Shown: positions 53,730-63,639 of the stretch, in pieces
How the letters are laid out: every line of letters begins with the position of its first letter
Numbering within the stretch: position 1 is the stretch's first letter
NCBI RefSeq assembly: GCF_020510525.1
Contig: NZ_CP075188.1
Span: 3,100,001 to 3,164,000, forward strand
Direction: 5' to 3'
From: Quatrionicoccus australiensis
Lineage (GTDB): Bacteria > Pseudomonadota > Gammaproteobacteria > Burkholderiales > Rhodocyclaceae
Length of the DNA stretch: 64,000 nt
Translations under genes and position numbers: made by a program
The notes under the pieces: model-generated
Database searches by the model: none
What the model was told of the DNA's origin: nothing
The model's input: the letters and a program-made list of their open reading frames with translations, nothing else

Positions 53730-55335
53730 GACAGACCGCTGACAAAGCCTCCAAGCGATTGGGGGCTTTATTTTTTTATAATGCAGGCATGCTCAAGCCT
53801 GCCTACCCTGCCCAAACGGAACTGGAGATGGTGACGTTGGAGCAATTGGTCCCGAAAGACCACTTGCTCCGGCTGCTCGACCAGCACATCCGGTTTGATT
53901 TCATTCGTGAAGCGACCCAGCACCTGTATTGCGAGAACAATGGCCGACCGGCGATTGATCCGGTGGTGTTGTTCAAGATGCTGTTCATTGGCTACCTGTT
54001 CGGGATTCGCTCCGAGCGACGGCTGGTGAAGGAAATCGAGGTCAATGTGGCTTACCGCTGGTTTCTCGGCTTTCGGCTGACGGACAAAGTGCCGGATGCC
54101 TCGACGCTGTCGCAGAATCGGCGTCGCCGCTTTGTCGGGACGGACATTGAGCAACGCATCTTTGACGGGATTGTCGAGCAAGCCATTGAGCACAAGCTGA
54201 TTGGCGGGCGGGTGCTTTACACGGACAGCACGCATCTGAAGGCGAATGCCAACAAACGGCACTTCGAGGTGCATCAGGTCGAGCAAACGCCGGCGGCCTA
54301 TTTGGCCGAGCTGGATGCAGCCATCGAAGCGGATCGTGCCGCCGCGGGCAAGAAGCCGCTCAAGCGTGATGACGATGATTCGACACCGCCACTGAAGGAG
54401 GTCAAGGTCAGCACGGTCGATCCCGACGCAGGTTTCATGGCCCGCGACAACAAGCCGACCGGCTTCTTCTATCTGGATCACCGGACTGTCGATGGCGTGC
54501 ATGCCCTGATCGTCGATACCCATGTCACGCCGGGCAATGTCCATGACAGCCAGCCCTATCTGGCCCGCCTGGACCGGGTCATGGAGCGCTTTGATCTGGC
54601 CGTGGGCGCCGTCGGGCTCGATGCCGGGTATTTCACCCCGCAAGTCTGCAAGGGCATTCTCGAGCGGGCACTGTTCGGGGTGATGGGCTACAAGCGACCC
54701 ACACACCGCGATGGCTATTTCTACAAGCGGGACTATCTCTACGATGCGGTCCAGGACTGCTACCGCTGCCCGGCCGGGGAGGTTCTGCCGTACCGGACGA
54801 CCAACCGGCTGGGCTATCGGGAATATGCCTCGAATCCCGCCCGTTGCGCTGATTGTGGCGTGCGCGGGCAGTGCACGCAGAGCCGGAATCATCAGAAGCT
54901 CGTGACCCGGCATCTCTGGGAAGGTTTCAAGGAAGCGATCAACGCCAATCGCCTGAGCGACCTGGGCAAACGGCTGTACGCCCGGCGCAAGGAAACAGTG
55001 GAGCGCAGCTTTGCCGATGCCAAGGAGTTGCACGGCCACCGTTACGCCCGCTTCCGCGGCTTGGCCAAGGTGCAAGCGCAGTGCCTGCTCTCGGCGGCCT
55101 GTCAGAACATGAAGAAGATGGCCCTGTTGCTGGCCCGCAAGGCGGCAGCCTTATTGGCCAAAATCCTCGGGCAGGCCCTGTTTGCGGCCGACTTCGCCCG
55201 CAATTACCTGCCGATGGCGCTCCACCACGAGAATTCCAGAATCCGCCTTGTTTCGGCCTGAATCCGAAAAACGCCCGAATTCCAAAACAGAAAAACAAAA
55301 CCCCCGAAAAATCGGGGGTTCGTCAGCAGTCTGAC
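53730..55335 (+). mobile_element. IS1182-family element inserted in the mhp operon terminator
   Basis: About 1.6 kb with imperfect inverted ends: GACAGACCGCTGAC at the left and GTCAGACTGCTGAC reading in from the right. It is flanked by 16-bp direct copies of a palindromic terminator stem. Each end carries an inward-facing hairpin with T-run: AAAGCCTCC/GGGGGCTTT plus T7 at 53743-53777, and CCCCCG/CGGGGG at 55302-55317 (minus). These would block outside transcripts; the right one also replaces the operon terminator. Confidence 0.88.
53789..55261 (+). CDS. IS1182-family transposase (second copy)
   Basis: A 490-residue intact transposase: DUF772 domain (PAIDPVVLFKMLFIGYLFGIRSERRLVKEIE), DDE motifs in YTDSTHLKANANK, GLDAGYF and VERSFADAKELHG, and a cysteine-rich segment (CYRCPAGE...CADCGVRGQCTQS). 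It is only remotely similar to the copy at 48.6 kb. The ATG at 53789 gives MLKPAYPAQ; the longer frame begins inside the leader hairpin. Confidence 0.92.
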   Translation: MLKPAYPAQTELEMVTLEQLVPKDHLLRLLDQHIRFDFIREATQHLYCENNGRPAIDPVVLFKMLFIGYLFGIRSERRLVKEIEVNVAYRWFLGFRLTDKVPDASTLSQNRRRRFVGTDIEQRIFDGIVEQAIEHKLIGGRVLYTDSTHLKANANKRHFEVHQVEQTPAAYLAELDAAIEADRAAAGKKPLKRDDDDSTPPLKEVKVSTVDPDAGFMARDNKPTGFFYLDHRTVDGVHALIVDTHVTPGNVHDSQPYLARLDRVMERFDLAVGAVGLDAGYFTPQVCKGILERALFGVMGYKRPTHRDGYFYKRDYLYDAVQDCYRCPAGEVLPYRTTNRLGYREYASNPARCADCGVRGQCTQSRNHQKLVTRHLWEGFKEAINANRLSDLGKRLYARRKETVERSFADAKELHGHRYARFRGLAKVQAQCLLSAACQNMKKMALLLARKAAALLAKILGQALFAADFARNYLPMALHHENSRIRLVSA

Positions 55336-55351
55336 GCCGCCCAAGGGCGGC
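55336..55351 (-). terminator. Terminator stem after the mhp operon (right copy)
   Basis: GCCGCCCAAGGGCGGC, 30 bp after the hydrolase stop. Its original T-run is now 1.6 kb away beyond the inserted element. The IS end supplies a new hairpin with TTTTGTTTTT about 20 bp further on. Confidence 0.75.
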
Positions 55352-55380
55352 GAAAGGTATCGCAGAGACGAAAGCGCCGC

Positions 55381-56244
55381 TCAATCCTGCAGGAAGTCGC
55401 GCACCATGCGGTTGAACTTGGCGGCGTGTTCCCACTGGGCCCAGTGGCCGCAACGGTTGAAGATGTGCAGTTCGGCGTTGGGCATGCCCCAGAGCAGGCG
55501 CAGGCCGATGTCCATGGGGACGAAGCGGTCGTCGCGCCCCCAGATGATCAGGGTCGGGGCGGTGACTTCGCCGAGGCGCGGGCCGTAGTCGGTGAATTGT
55601 TTCGGGTTGGCGGCGAAGCTCTTGACGAAGTTTTCCAGGTGGTCGCGCCGCGCCAGCATGTTGTCGAGGCGGGCCTGGTAGAGCTCTTCGGTCAGGCTGC
55701 TGCTGTCGAAGACGAAGACGGCCATCATCTTCTTGAGGTTCTCGATGCTCGGCTCGCGGTAGAGGGCCTGGATCAGCTTGATGCCTTCGGTCGGCATCGG
55801 CACGAACTGGCTGGGACCGCCGGTGCCGCCGCCCATCAGGACGAGCTTGCCGACGCGGCTGGGGTTGGCGAGCGCGAAGGCGACGGCGGAGTGGCCGCCC
55901 ATCGAGTTGCCGATGACGTGCACACGGTCGAGCTTCAATTCATCGAGCAGGCCCTTCAGCGCCCGGGCATTGAGGTCGGAGCGCGAGCCGGTGCACACGA
56001 TGGGATCGCTCTTGCTCCAGCCCGGGCAGTCCATCAGGATGACGCGGTAGCCGGCGGCGACGAGCGGCTCGAGGTTGCGGTTGAAATTGGCCCAGCCGCT
56101 GGCGCCGGGGCCAGAGCCGTGCAACATGACCACCGTCTCGGCGCCGCTGCCGCAGTCGTTGTAGTGCAGTTGCAGGTCGAGATCGCCTTCCTTGATGCGG
56201 GCGAAACGGCTGCTGGCGGCTTCGCTCAGGGGTGCTGTGCTCAT
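55381..56244 (-). CDS. mhpC: MhpC-like meta-cleavage product hydrolase
   Basis: A 287-residue alpha/beta hydrolase. The nucleophile elbow [12 protein letters not shown], the oxyanion region [13 protein letters not shown], acid Asp in WGRDDRFVP and His in CGHWAQWEH form the catalytic set. [20 protein letters not shown] closely follows E. coli MhpC, which splits 2-hydroxy-6-oxonona-2,4-dienedioate to succinate and 2-hydroxypentadienoate. The start MSTAPL follows AAAGGAACACCC. It is last in the operon. Confidence 0.85.
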   Translation of the reverse strand: MSTAPLSEAASSRFARIKEGDLDLQLHYNDCGSGAETVVMLHGSGPGASGWANFNRNLEPLVAAGYRVILMDCPGWSKSDPIVCTGSRSDLNARALKGLLDELKLDRVHVIGNSMGGHSAVAFALANPSRVGKLVLMGGGTGGPSQFVPMPTEGIKLIQALYREPSIENLKKMMAVFVFDSSSLTEELYQARLDNMLARRDHLENFVKSFAANPKQFTDYGPRLGEVTAPTLIIWGRDDRFVPMDIGLRLLWGMPNAELHIFNRCGHWAQWEHAAKFNRMVRDFLQD

Positions 56245-56273
56245 GGGTGTTCCTTTCTTGATATGGGGTGGGG

Positions 56274-56858
56274 TCAGTTGCCGAACGGGCGCGGGCCGAA
56301 GCCGATCGGCGCCGGGGCGCAATCGACCAGGCGCGAGAAAAGCGTGGAAAAATTCTCTTCGTTGCCGTCCTTGCCCGACTTGGCGGCCATCTCGGCGCGG
56401 AAGGCCTGATCCAGCTCAGTCCAGTCGGCGGGCGTCAGGTGGCTGCGCAGCAGGGGCAGGACGACTTCTTCCTCGAGCAGCATGTGCTCGCGGTAGAACT
56501 CGGCATAGGTTTCGAAGGCAGCGGCAAACTCGTTGAAACGGCCGGCATCGGCAACGTAAGCAGCGAGCGCCTGTTCCAGCGCCGCCATGCGCTGCGGCGC
56601 GGCGGCGTGCTGCTGGCCGAGCTTGACCAGCGCCTCGGCACCTTCGGCGGTGCGCTGCGGCAAGCGGCGAAAAAGCAGGTCTTCCTTCGGGTGATGGCGC
56701 TTCTCGGCATAGGCATCGAGGTAATGCACCATGGCCTGGAAGAGCGCCAGGTCGGGCGCCAGCTTGCCGGCGGCGACCTCCTTGAGCATGAAACGGACGG
56801 CATGCAGGATGGCGGCCAGCGACTGATGTTCCTCGCCGATGATGTGTAGTGCTTCCAT
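56274..56858 (-). CDS. Hemerythrin-domain protein in the catabolic operon
   Basis: A 194-residue soluble protein with a hemerythrin HHE pattern: EEHQSL near residue 9, HYLDAY...HHPKEDLLF near 45-60, and [13 protein letters not shown] near 125. These are the histidines and acids of a di-iron site that binds O2, NO or stores iron. It sits between livF and mhpC, 19 bp from livF. In an oxygenase-dependent pathway it could supply or sense oxygen, but this is only inferred. GGAGAATAG ribosome site. Confidence 0.85.
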   Translation of the reverse strand: MEALHIIGEEHQSLAAILHAVRFMLKEVAAGKLAPDLALFQAMVHYLDAYAEKRHHPKEDLLFRRLPQRTAEGAEALVKLGQQHAAAPQRMAALEQALAAYVADAGRFNEFAAAFETYAEFYREHMLLEEEVVLPLLRSHLTPADWTELDQAFRAEMAAKSGKDGNEENFSTLFSRLVDCAPAPIGFGPRPFGN

Positions 56859-56877
56859 GTCTATTCTCCAATCGCCG

Positions 56878-57624
56878 TCAGGTCGACAGCAGTTCCTGGT
56901 GCTTGCTCGCCAGGCCGAGATAGCTCTCGATGACGCGCGGGTCGTTGCGCAGCATTTCGGCCTCGCCCAGCATCTTGACCGCGCCGTTTTCCAGCACGTA
57001 GGCGTAGTCGGCCACCTGCAGCGCGGCGCGCGCATTCTGCTCGACGAGCAGGATGGAGACGCCGCGCCGGCGCAGTTCCGAGATGATGCGGAAGATCTCG
57101 CGCACGATCAGCGGTGCGAGGCCAAGGCTGGGTTCGTCGAGCATCAACAGCTTGGGCTTGGCCATCAGCGCGCGGCCGACCGCCAGCATCTGGCGCTCGC
57201 CGCCCGACATCGTGCCGGCCTGCTGCAGCCGGCGCTCCTTCAGGCGCGGGAAGAGCGCATAGACCTCCTCCATCGTCTGCCGGTGATCGCGATGGCCGTG
57301 CCGGTCGCGCTGAAAGGCACCGAGCAGCAGGTTGTCCTCGATGCTCATCGTGCCGAACAGCTCGCGCTTTTCCGGCACCAGATTCATGCCGCGCACGACC
57401 ATGCGCTCGACTTCCGGCACCTGTTCGATGCTGCCGTCGAACGCCACCTGCCCGGAAGACGGCAGCAGGCCCATGATCGCCGACAGGGTCGTCGTCTTGC
57501 CGGCGCCGTTCGGGCCGATCACGGTGACGATCTTGCCCTCGCCCACTTCCAGGCTGATCTTGCTGACCGCCTCGACCTTGCCGTAGGCGACCGAGAGGTC
57601 TTTCACTTCGAGTACGTTGGCCAT
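56878..57624 (-). CDS. livF: LivF-type ABC transporter ATP-binding protein
   Basis: A 248-residue ATPase of branched-chain amino acid-type importers: Walker A GPNGAGKTT near residue 38, signature MSGGERQ, Walker B LLMLDEPSLGLAP. It works with the LivH-LivM-LivG fusion and binding protein of the same operon. Its ATG has GGAGGCGGCGAA, which lies inside the second micro-ORF, so it may be translated by coupling. Confidence 0.92.
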   Translation of the reverse strand: MANVLEVKDLSVAYGKVEAVSKISLEVGEGKIVTVIGPNGAGKTTTLSAIMGLLPSSGQVAFDGSIEQVPEVERMVVRGMNLVPEKRELFGTMSIEDNLLLGAFQRDRHGHRDHRQTMEEVYALFPRLKERRLQQAGTMSGGERQMLAVGRALMAKPKLLMLDEPSLGLAPLIVREIFRIISELRRRGVSILLVEQNARAALQVADYAYVLENGAVKMLGEAEMLRNDPRVIESYLGLASKHQELLST

Positions 57625-57734
57625 TTCGCCGCCTCCTTGAGCACAATCATGTTTTGACCGCCATCCGGTCGGCGGCCGACAGCATTCGCGGCCGGGCGCA
57701 TCCCCACGCTGCGGGGCCCCTGCTTCCTGCTCAT
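57603..57734 (-). CDS. Micro-ORF 2 of tandem duplication
   Basis: A 43-codon frame starting [18 protein letters not shown]. Its ATG overlaps the stop of micro-ORF 1 (ATGA), and its end overlaps the livF start by 22 bases. The first half duplicates micro-ORF 1. No family is known; it may serve only for translational coupling. Confidence 0.4.
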   Translation of the reverse strand: MSRKQGPRSVGMRPAANAVGRRPDGGQNMIVLKEAAKWPTYSK

Positions 57735-57738
57735 GCCG
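57661..57738. repeat. Tandem repeat, copy 1 (78 bp, 110-bp period)
   Basis: This 78-bp stretch is nearly identical to 57771-57848, differing at a few positions clustered around 57675-57684. Each copy spans the start of one micro-ORF and ends at an ATGA junction. The duplication looks recent. Confidence 0.9.
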
Positions 57739-57844
57739 TCGCCTCCTTGTCCGCTGCCTGATTTCCAACGCCATCCGGTCGGCGACTGGCGACATTCGCG
57801 GCCGGGCGCATCCCCGCGCTGCGGGGCCCCTGCTTCCTGCTCAT
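57731..57844 (-). CDS. Micro-ORF 1 of tandem duplication
   Basis: A 37-codon frame starting [18 protein letters not shown]. Its ATG overlaps the stop of the LivHMG fusion (ATGA) and its stop overlaps the ATG of micro-ORF 2 (ATGA). AAGGAGGCG near its end provides a ribosome site for the next frame. Basic, no recognised domain. Confidence 0.4.
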   Translation of the reverse strand: MSRKQGPRSAGMRPAANVASRRPDGVGNQAADKEATA

Positions 57845-57848
57845 GCCG
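57771..57848. repeat. Tandem repeat, copy 2 (78 bp, 110-bp period)
   Basis: Second copy of the unit described at 57661-57738. It begins at the end of the LivHMG fusion gene. Confidence 0.9.
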
Positions 57849-60702
57849 CCACCCCTCCCAGATAAGCTTCAAGCACCGCCGGATCCTTCTGGATTTCTTC
57901 CGGCAGGCCTTCGGCGATCTTTTCGCCGAATTCCATGACCACGACGCGGTCGACCAGGCTCATGACGAAATCCATGTCGTGCTCGACGATGAGCACCGCC
58001 ATGCCTTCCGACTTGAGGCGCTTGAGCAGTTCGGCGAGCGCCTGCTTTTCCTTGAAGCGCAGGCCGGCGGCCGGCTCGTCGAGAAGCAGCAGGCAGGGGT
58101 CGGAAGCCAAAGCCCGCGCGATTTCGAGAATGCGCTGCTGGCCGAGTGCCAGGCTGCCGGCTTCGACATGCATGAACTCGCCGAGCCCAACCCTTTCGAC
58201 CTGGATCGCCGCTTCGCGCAGGAGGCGCGCCTCTTCAACGCGATCCAGACGCCAGGCTGCCGGCAAGACACCCTTGCTGCCGCGCCGATGCGCCCCGATC
58301 GCGACGTTTTCGAGAACGCTCATGTTGGGCAGCAGGCGGACATGCTGGAAGGTCCGGCTCATGCCGAGCGCGGCGATTTCGCGCGAGCTGTGGCCGGCCA
58401 CCGGCTGGCCGCGGAACAGCACTTCGCCGGAAGTCGGCGTATCGACGCCGGAGAGCTGGTTGAACATCGTGCTCTTGCCGGCGCCATTCGGGCCGATCAG
58501 CGCCAGGATCTCGCCGGCTTCGACGTGCAGGCTCATGTTGTTGTTGGCCACCAGACCGCCGAACTTGCGCGTCACCGCCTTGGCTTCGAGAATCACTTCG
58601 CCGTACGGCGGCTGCACCTTTTTCGGCAAGGCCTCGGCATTCTCGTCAATCACCTTGGCGTCGATGCGCACCGGCAACAGGCGGGCGAGCAGCGGCCACA
58701 GGCCGTCGCGTGCCCGATGCAGCAGGACGATCATGAACAGGCCGAAGACGATGGTTTCGTAATTGCCGGCCGAACCGAACAGCTTGGGCAGGATGTCGCC
58801 CAACCACTGCTTGAGCACAGTGATCACCCCGGCCCCGACCAGCGCGCCCCAGACCTGCCCGGCGCCACCGACGACGGCCATGAACAGGTATTCGATGCCG
58901 ATGTGCAGGCCGAACGGCGTCGGGTTCACGAAGCGCTGCAGGTGGGCATAGAGCCAGCCGGCGGCGCAGGCGTGCAGGGCAGCGATGACGAAGATCACCA
59001 TGCGCGCCCGCGAGGTATCGACGCCCATCGCCTCGGCCATCACCACGCCGCCCTTGAGGGCGCGGATGGCGCGGCCTTCGCGCGAATCGAGCAGGTTCTT
59101 GGTGGTGAACAGCGCCGCCAGCACGAAAGCCCAGACCAGATAGTAGTAAGCGCGGTTGTCGAGCAGTTCGAAGCCGAAGACATTGATCGCCGGCAGATTG
59201 GAAAGGCCGGCGTGGCCGCCGAGGAATTCCATGTTGCCGAACAGGAAGAACAGGCTGATGCCCCAGGCCATGGTGCCGAGCGGCAGGTAATGCCCGGACA
59301 GCTTGAGCGTCACCGAACCGATGATCACCGCCACCGTCGCCGTCAGCAGCAGACCGATGAGCAGTGCCGCCCAGGGCGAACCGCCGGCGAAGCCGAGCCA
59401 CGCCGGCAACTCCGCCGAGGTGCTGAGCCAGGCCGTGGTGTACGCACCGAGCCCGACGAAGGCCGCCTGCCCGAAGGAGGTCAGGCCGCCGACGCCGGTC
59501 AGCAGCACCAGGCCGAGCGCGACCAGGGCCGAAAGGCCGACATAGTTGAGCAGCGTGACGTAGAACTCGGGCAGGACCAGCGGTGCACCGGCCAGAATGA
59601 GCAGAAATGCCGTCAGCACGAAACGCGGGCTGATCCAGCCGTCGCGCCGCGCCGTCGTCACGACCTGCGCCGTTTCCTCTTCCTCGACATGGTGGGTCTT
59701 CCAGGACAGCCAGACCAGCACCGGAATGATCAGCGTGAATACCAGCACATCCTTGAAGGCACTGGCCCAGAACGAGGAGAAGGATTCGAGCAGGCCGACC
59801 ACGATGGCGCCGGCGGCGGCGAGCGGATAACTGGCCAGGCCGCCGATGATCGCCGCGACGAAGCCCTTGAGGCCGATCAGGAAGCCGCTGTCGTAATAGA
59901 TCGTGGTCAGCGGCGCCACCAGCAGGCCGGACAGCGTGCCGATCAGGGCCGCGAAAAAGAAGGTGCGGCGACCGGCCAGGGCTGGCGAGATGCCCATCAG
60001 ACGGGCGCCGTTGCGGTTGATGGCGGTGGCGCGCAGGGCCTTGCCGGCCAGCGTGCGGTCGAAATACAGGTAGAGACCGACGATCAGCAGCAAGGAAACC
60101 GCCAGCACGACCAGGGTATGGCCGCCGACCAGCAAGGAACCGAGCTCGACCTGCGCCTCGCTGAAGGGCAGCGTGCGCGAGCCTTCCGGCCCGAAGACGA
60201 GCAGCCCGAGCCCGACCATCAGCAGATGCAGGGCGACCGAGATGATCAGCAGCACCAGCACCGGCGCCTCGGCGACCGGCTGGAAGGCGACGCGATAAAG
60301 CATCGGCCCGAGCGGCACGACGATGGCCAGGGTGAGTACCACCTTGAGCAGTTGCGGCAGCTCGGCGAGCGGCAGCACCCAGAGCAGCGCCGCCAGGGCG
60401 AGCGGATAGGCGAGATTCCACAGCAGCGAGCCGCCGAGCTGGCGGCGTCCGGGCCGACTGGCCAGGATATCGGCACCCAGGGTCAGCACACCGGCCCCGA
60501 GCAGCAGCCAGACAGTGCCCGGATAACGGCCGCTTTCGAGCAGCGCCATGGTCAGGGCGCCCCAGGCGAGGAATTCGCCCTGGGGAATGAAGATGATCCG
60601 GGTGACGGCAAACACCAGGACCAGCGCCAGGGCCAGCAAGGCATAGACGGCACCGTTGGTGATACCGTCCTGCGCCAGCAATGCGAAGATTTGAACATCC
60701 AT
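57841..60702 (-). CDS. LivH-LivM-LivG fusion: ABC permease/permease/ATPase
   Basis: A 953-residue single chain that joins three normally separate parts. Residues 1-330 are a LivH-type permease ([25 protein letters not shown]), 350-650 a LivM-type permease ([30 protein letters not shown]), and about 700-953 a LivG-type ATPase with Walker [10 protein letters not shown], signature LALGQQR and Walker [12 protein letters not shown]. It forms an importer with LivF and the binding protein; in this operon the substrate is probably an aromatic acid. No frameshift is seen, so the fusion is real. Confidence 0.92.
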   Translation of the reverse strand: MDVQIFALLAQDGITNGAVYALLALALVLVFAVTRIIFIPQGEFLAWGALTMALLESGRYPGTVWLLLGAGVLTLGADILASRPGRRQLGGSLLWNLAYPLALAALLWVLPLAELPQLLKVVLTLAIVVPLGPMLYRVAFQPVAEAPVLVLLIISVALHLLMVGLGLLVFGPEGSRTLPFSEAQVELGSLLVGGHTLVVLAVSLLLIVGLYLYFDRTLAGKALRATAINRNGARLMGISPALAGRRTFFFAALIGTLSGLLVAPLTTIYYDSGFLIGLKGFVAAIIGGLASYPLAAAGAIVVGLLESFSSFWASAFKDVLVFTLIIPVLVWLSWKTHHVEEEETAQVVTTARRDGWISPRFVLTAFLLILAGAPLVLPEFYVTLLNYVGLSALVALGLVLLTGVGGLTSFGQAAFVGLGAYTTAWLSTSAELPAWLGFAGGSPWAALLIGLLLTATVAVIIGSVTLKLSGHYLPLGTMAWGISLFFLFGNMEFLGGHAGLSNLPAINVFGFELLDNRAYYYLVWAFVLAALFTTKNLLDSREGRAIRALKGGVVMAEAMGVDTSRARMVIFVIAALHACAAGWLYAHLQRFVNPTPFGLHIGIEYLFMAVVGGAGQVWGALVGAGVITVLKQWLGDILPKLFGSAGNYETIVFGLFMIVLLHRARDGLWPLLARLLPVRIDAKVIDENAEALPKKVQPPYGEVILEAKAVTRKFGGLVANNNMSLHVEAGEILALIGPNGAGKSTMFNQLSGVDTPTSGEVLFRGQPVAGHSSREIAALGMSRTFQHVRLLPNMSVLENVAIGAHRRGSKGVLPAAWRLDRVEEARLLREAAIQVERVGLGEFMHVEAGSLALGQQRILEIARALASDPCLLLLDEPAAGLRFKEKQALAELLKRLKSEGMAVLIVEHDMDFVMSLVDRVVVMEFGEKIAEGLPEEIQKDPAVLEAYLGGVAA

Positions 60703-60723
60703 GCGGAAGAACTCCAGTGCAAA

Positions 60724-60760
60724 CGCTGCGCTTGTGCGATGACAAAGCGCAGCGGTCGAC
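60724..60760. repeat. Intercistronic hairpin with GGTCGAC before the LivHMG fusion
   Basis: CGCTGCGCTT (60724-60733) pairs perfectly with AAGCGCAGCG (60745-60754), and GGTCGAC follows (60754-60760). GGCAAAAACCGGG lies 16 bases further on, as near other copies of the intergenic element. It may tune expression between enzyme and transporter genes. Confidence 0.5.
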
Positions 60761-60814
60761 GATCAGGACAGGGCAAAAACCGGGACGGGCCGCAAAGCGC
60801 CCGCCCCGGCCCGG

Positions 60815-61846
60815 TCAAACGGTCAGTCCGCGCTCGCGCGCCAGGGTGATCGCGGTGTCCTCGATCATGTCTTCCTGGCCGCCGACCATGCCGCGCCGGC
60901 CCAGTTCGACGAGAATCTCGCGCGCCGAAATGCCGTATTTCTGCTCGGCCCGCTTGGCAAACAGCAGGAAGGAGGAATAGACGCCGGCATAGCCCAGGGT
61001 CAGCGAATCGCGGTCGATGCGGATGACGTGATCCATGATCGGCACGACGCGGTCTTCGGCGACATCGCTGATCTTGAAGGTGTCGACACCGGTGTCGATG
61101 CCCATGCGGTCGCACACGGCGATGAACACTTCCATCGGCGTATTGCCCGCGCCGGCGCCGAGGCCGGCGGCGGCCGCATCGATGCGGTTGGCACCGGCTT
61201 CGACCGCGGCGATCGAGTTGGCGACGCCCATCGCCATGTTGTGGTGGCCGTGGAAGCCGAGCTCGGTTTCCGGCTTGAGCGCGGCACGCACCGCACTCAG
61301 ACGCACCTTGACGTCATCCGGCAGCATGTAGCCGGCCGAATCGGTAACGTAGATGCAGTTGGCGCCGTAGCCTTCCATCAGGCGGGCCTGTTCCACCAGC
61401 TTTTCCGGGCTGGCCATGTGCGCCATCATCAGGAAGCCGACGGTATCCATGTCCAGCTTGCGCGCCATCTTGATGTGCTGCTCGGAGACGTCGGCCTCGG
61501 TGCAGTGCGTCGCGACGCGGATGGTATGGACGCCGAGATCGTGCGCCATTTTCAGGTGATCGACGGTACCGATGCCGGGCAGCAGCAGCGCCGAGATCTT
61601 GGCATTCTTCATTTTCGGGATCACCGCACCGAGATATTCTGCGTCGGTATGCGCCGGAAAACCGTAGTTGACCGACGAGCCGCCCAAGCCGTCGCCATGG
61701 GTCACCTCGATCAGCGGCACGCCGGCTTCGTCGAGGCCGGTGGCGATGTCGATCATCTGGGCCAGCGACATCAGGTGGCGCTTCGGGTGCATGCCGTCAC
61801 GCAGGGTCATGTCGTGGACGGTTACTTTCTTGCCTTTGAGATTCAT
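60815..61846 (-). CDS. mhpE: 4-hydroxy-2-oxovalerate aldolase
   Basis: A 343-residue class II aldolase that cleaves 4-hydroxy-2-oxovalerate to pyruvate and acetaldehyde. The metal motif [11 protein letters not shown] near residue 14 and [10 protein letters not shown] near 197 are intact, and the C-terminal communication domain that binds the dehydrogenase is present. It is 27 bp after the acetaldehyde dehydrogenase gene, its usual channelling partner. Confidence 0.94.
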   Translation of the reverse strand: MNLKGKKVTVHDMTLRDGMHPKRHLMSLAQMIDIATGLDEAGVPLIEVTHGDGLGGSSVNYGFPAHTDAEYLGAVIPKMKNAKISALLLPGIGTVDHLKMAHDLGVHTIRVATHCTEADVSEQHIKMARKLDMDTVGFLMMAHMASPEKLVEQARLMEGYGANCIYVTDSAGYMLPDDVKVRLSAVRAALKPETELGFHGHHNMAMGVANSIAAVEAGANRIDAAAAGLGAGAGNTPMEVFIAVCDRMGIDTGVDTFKISDVAEDRVVPIMDHVIRIDRDSLTLGYAGVYSSFLLFAKRAEQKYGISAREILVELGRRGMVGGQEDMIEDTAITLARERGLTV

Positions 61847-61873
61847 CTTTTTCTCCTGGGGTTCGTGCAGCGC

Positions 61874-62821
61874 TCAGTGCGCGCCGCAACCGGCAGTCTT
61901 GGCGACGCCGGCCGTCGCGGTCGGCGCGAGAACCAGGCGCCCGGCGAGGATTTCCTCGGCGAACATTTCGGCGGTGCGCGCACCGGCGGCGGTCATGATG
62001 TCGAGATTGCCGGCATAGGTCGGCAGGAAGTCGCCCAGGCCCTGCACCTCGAGAAAGACCGAGACGCGCTTGCCGTCGAAGACCGGGCCATTGACCAGGC
62101 GATAGCCGGGCACGTACTTCTGGACTTCCTTGATCATGGCGTGGATGGATTCGGTGATTTTGGCCTGATCCGGGGTGTCGACCGTCAGGCAATGCACGGT
62201 GTCGCGCATGATGAGCGGCGGCTCGGCCGGGTTGATGATGATGATCGCCTTGCCCTGCTCGGCGCCGCCGACCTTCTCGATGGCACCCGAGGTGGTGCGG
62301 GTGAATTCGTCGATGTTCTTGCGCGTGCCCGGCCCGGCGCTCTTCGAGCTGATCGTGGCGACGATTTCGCCGTAGCCGACCTTCTGCACGCGGGAAATCG
62401 CGGCGACCATCGGAATGGTCGCCTGCCCGCCGCAAGTCACCATGTTCACGTTCATCGCGCCCTGCCCGACCAGTTCCTTGAGATTGACCGGCGGCACGCA
62501 GAACGGGCCGATCGCGGCCGGCGTCAGGTCGATCATCAGCACGCCGAGGGCGTTCAGCTTGCGCGTGTTTTCGGCATGCACGTAGGCCGAGGTGGCGTCG
62601 AAGGCGATCTGCACTTCATCGGCCAGCACATGCGGCAGCAGGCCGTCGACACCGTCGGCGGTGACTTTCAGTCCCATCTCGGCAGCACGCTTGAGGCCTT
62701 CCGATTCCGGGTCGATGCCGACCATCCAGACCGGCTCGAGCACCGGGCTGCGTTGCAGCTTGTAGAGCAGATCGGTGCCGATGTTGCCGGGCCCGATCAG
62801 CGCGCATTTGATTTTTTTCAT
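61874..62821 (-). CDS. mhpF: Acetaldehyde dehydrogenase (acylating)
   Basis: A 315-residue enzyme that turns acetaldehyde, NAD+ and CoA into acetyl-CoA. The nucleotide motif [10 protein letters not shown] near residue 10 and catalytic Cys in [12 protein letters not shown] near residue 130 are present. The ATG giving MKKIKCAL has GGAGAAACCCC before it; longer frames upstream lack support. It forms a complex with the aldolase. Confidence 0.94.
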   Translation of the reverse strand: MKKIKCALIGPGNIGTDLLYKLQRSPVLEPVWMVGIDPESEGLKRAAEMGLKVTADGVDGLLPHVLADEVQIAFDATSAYVHAENTRKLNALGVLMIDLTPAAIGPFCVPPVNLKELVGQGAMNVNMVTCGGQATIPMVAAISRVQKVGYGEIVATISSKSAGPGTRKNIDEFTRTTSGAIEKVGGAEQGKAIIIINPAEPPLIMRDTVHCLTVDTPDQAKITESIHAMIKEVQKYVPGYRLVNGPVFDGKRVSVFLEVQGLGDFLPTYAGNLDIMTAAGARTAEMFAEEILAGRLVLAPTATAGVAKTAGCGAH

Positions 62822-62847
62822 GGGGTTTCTCCGTGGGGAATGAAGGT

Positions 62848-63639
62848 TCAGGCGAACAGCGCGCTGACCGTGCCGAGGCCGGCGATGCGCACGTCGTAGC
62901 GGCTGGGCTCGCTGACGGCGACCATCGGCCCGAGGGCGCCGGTCAGGATGATGTCGCCGGCAAGCAACGGGCGACCGCAACGCACCATCACGTCGGCCAG
63001 CCAGATCGCTGCATTGAGCGGGCTGCCCAGGCAGGCGCGACCGTTGCCGCGCGAGACGATCTCGTCGCCGCGGCGCATTTCCATGGCGCAGTCGGTGATG
63101 TCGAAATCGCTCAATTTGCGCGGTTGACCGCCCAGCACGAACAGGCCGCTCGAGGCGTTGTCGGCCACCGTATCGACGAAGCGGATGTTCCACTTCTCGA
63201 TGCGGCTATCGACGATCTCGATCGCCGGCACGGCGTATTCGGTAGCGCCGATCAGATCGGCGTAGGTATGGCGTTCGTGCGTCAGGTCACGGCCGATCAC
63301 CAGCGCAATTTCGGCTTCGACCTTGGGCTGGATCAGGCGCGAAAGCGCCACCGGCTCGCCATCACCCACCGCCATGTCGGCAAACAGCATGCCGAAATCC
63401 GGTTGATCGACGCCGAGCTGCGCCTGCACGGCGAGCGAGGTCAGGCCGATCTTGCGGCCGACCAGACGGCGGCCTTCCGCCAGCCAGGCTTTGGTATTGA
63501 CCTCCTGGACGGCGTAGGCGGCGTTTGCATCGGACAACTGCAGGCGCTCGCGCAAGGGCGCAATCGGCCGGCCGCTGACCGCCGCCCCTTTCAGCAGGGC
63601 GGCAGCGGCTTCCGTACTGAGCATTTGATCGGCGCCCAT
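62848..63639 (-). CDS. mhpD: 2-oxopent-4-enoate hydratase
   Basis: A 263-residue member of the fumarylacetoacetate hydrolase-like fold, MhpD/DmpE group. [23 protein letters not shown], the metal-binding [12 protein letters not shown] and [12 protein letters not shown] motifs are typical. It hydrates 2-hydroxypentadienoate to 4-hydroxy-2-oxovalerate. Its ATG overlaps the stop of the binding-protein gene (TAATG). Confidence 0.92.
   Translation of the reverse strand: MGADQMLSTEAAAALLKGAAVSGRPIAPLRERLQLSDANAAYAVQEVNTKAWLAEGRRLVGRKIGLTSLAVQAQLGVDQPDFGMLFADMAVGDGEPVALSRLIQPKVEAEIALVIGRDLTHERHTYADLIGATEYAVPAIEIVDSRIEKWNIRFVDTVADNASSGLFVLGGQPRKLSDFDITDCAMEMRRGDEIVSRGNGRACLGSPLNAAIWLADVMVRCGRPLLAGDIILTGALGPMVAVSEPSRYDVRIAGLGTVSALFA

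Noticed and set aside
57733..60849. 1038-codon open frame on the plus strand opposite the LivHMG fusion
   Set aside because: It is the antisense shadow of a gene with clear permease and ATPase motifs. Its product is low-complexity, rich in Arg, Gln, His and Asp, and matches nothing.
61028..62899. 623-codon plus-strand frame opposite mhpE and mhpF
   Set aside because: Shadow of two well-defined enzymes with catalytic motifs on the minus strand.
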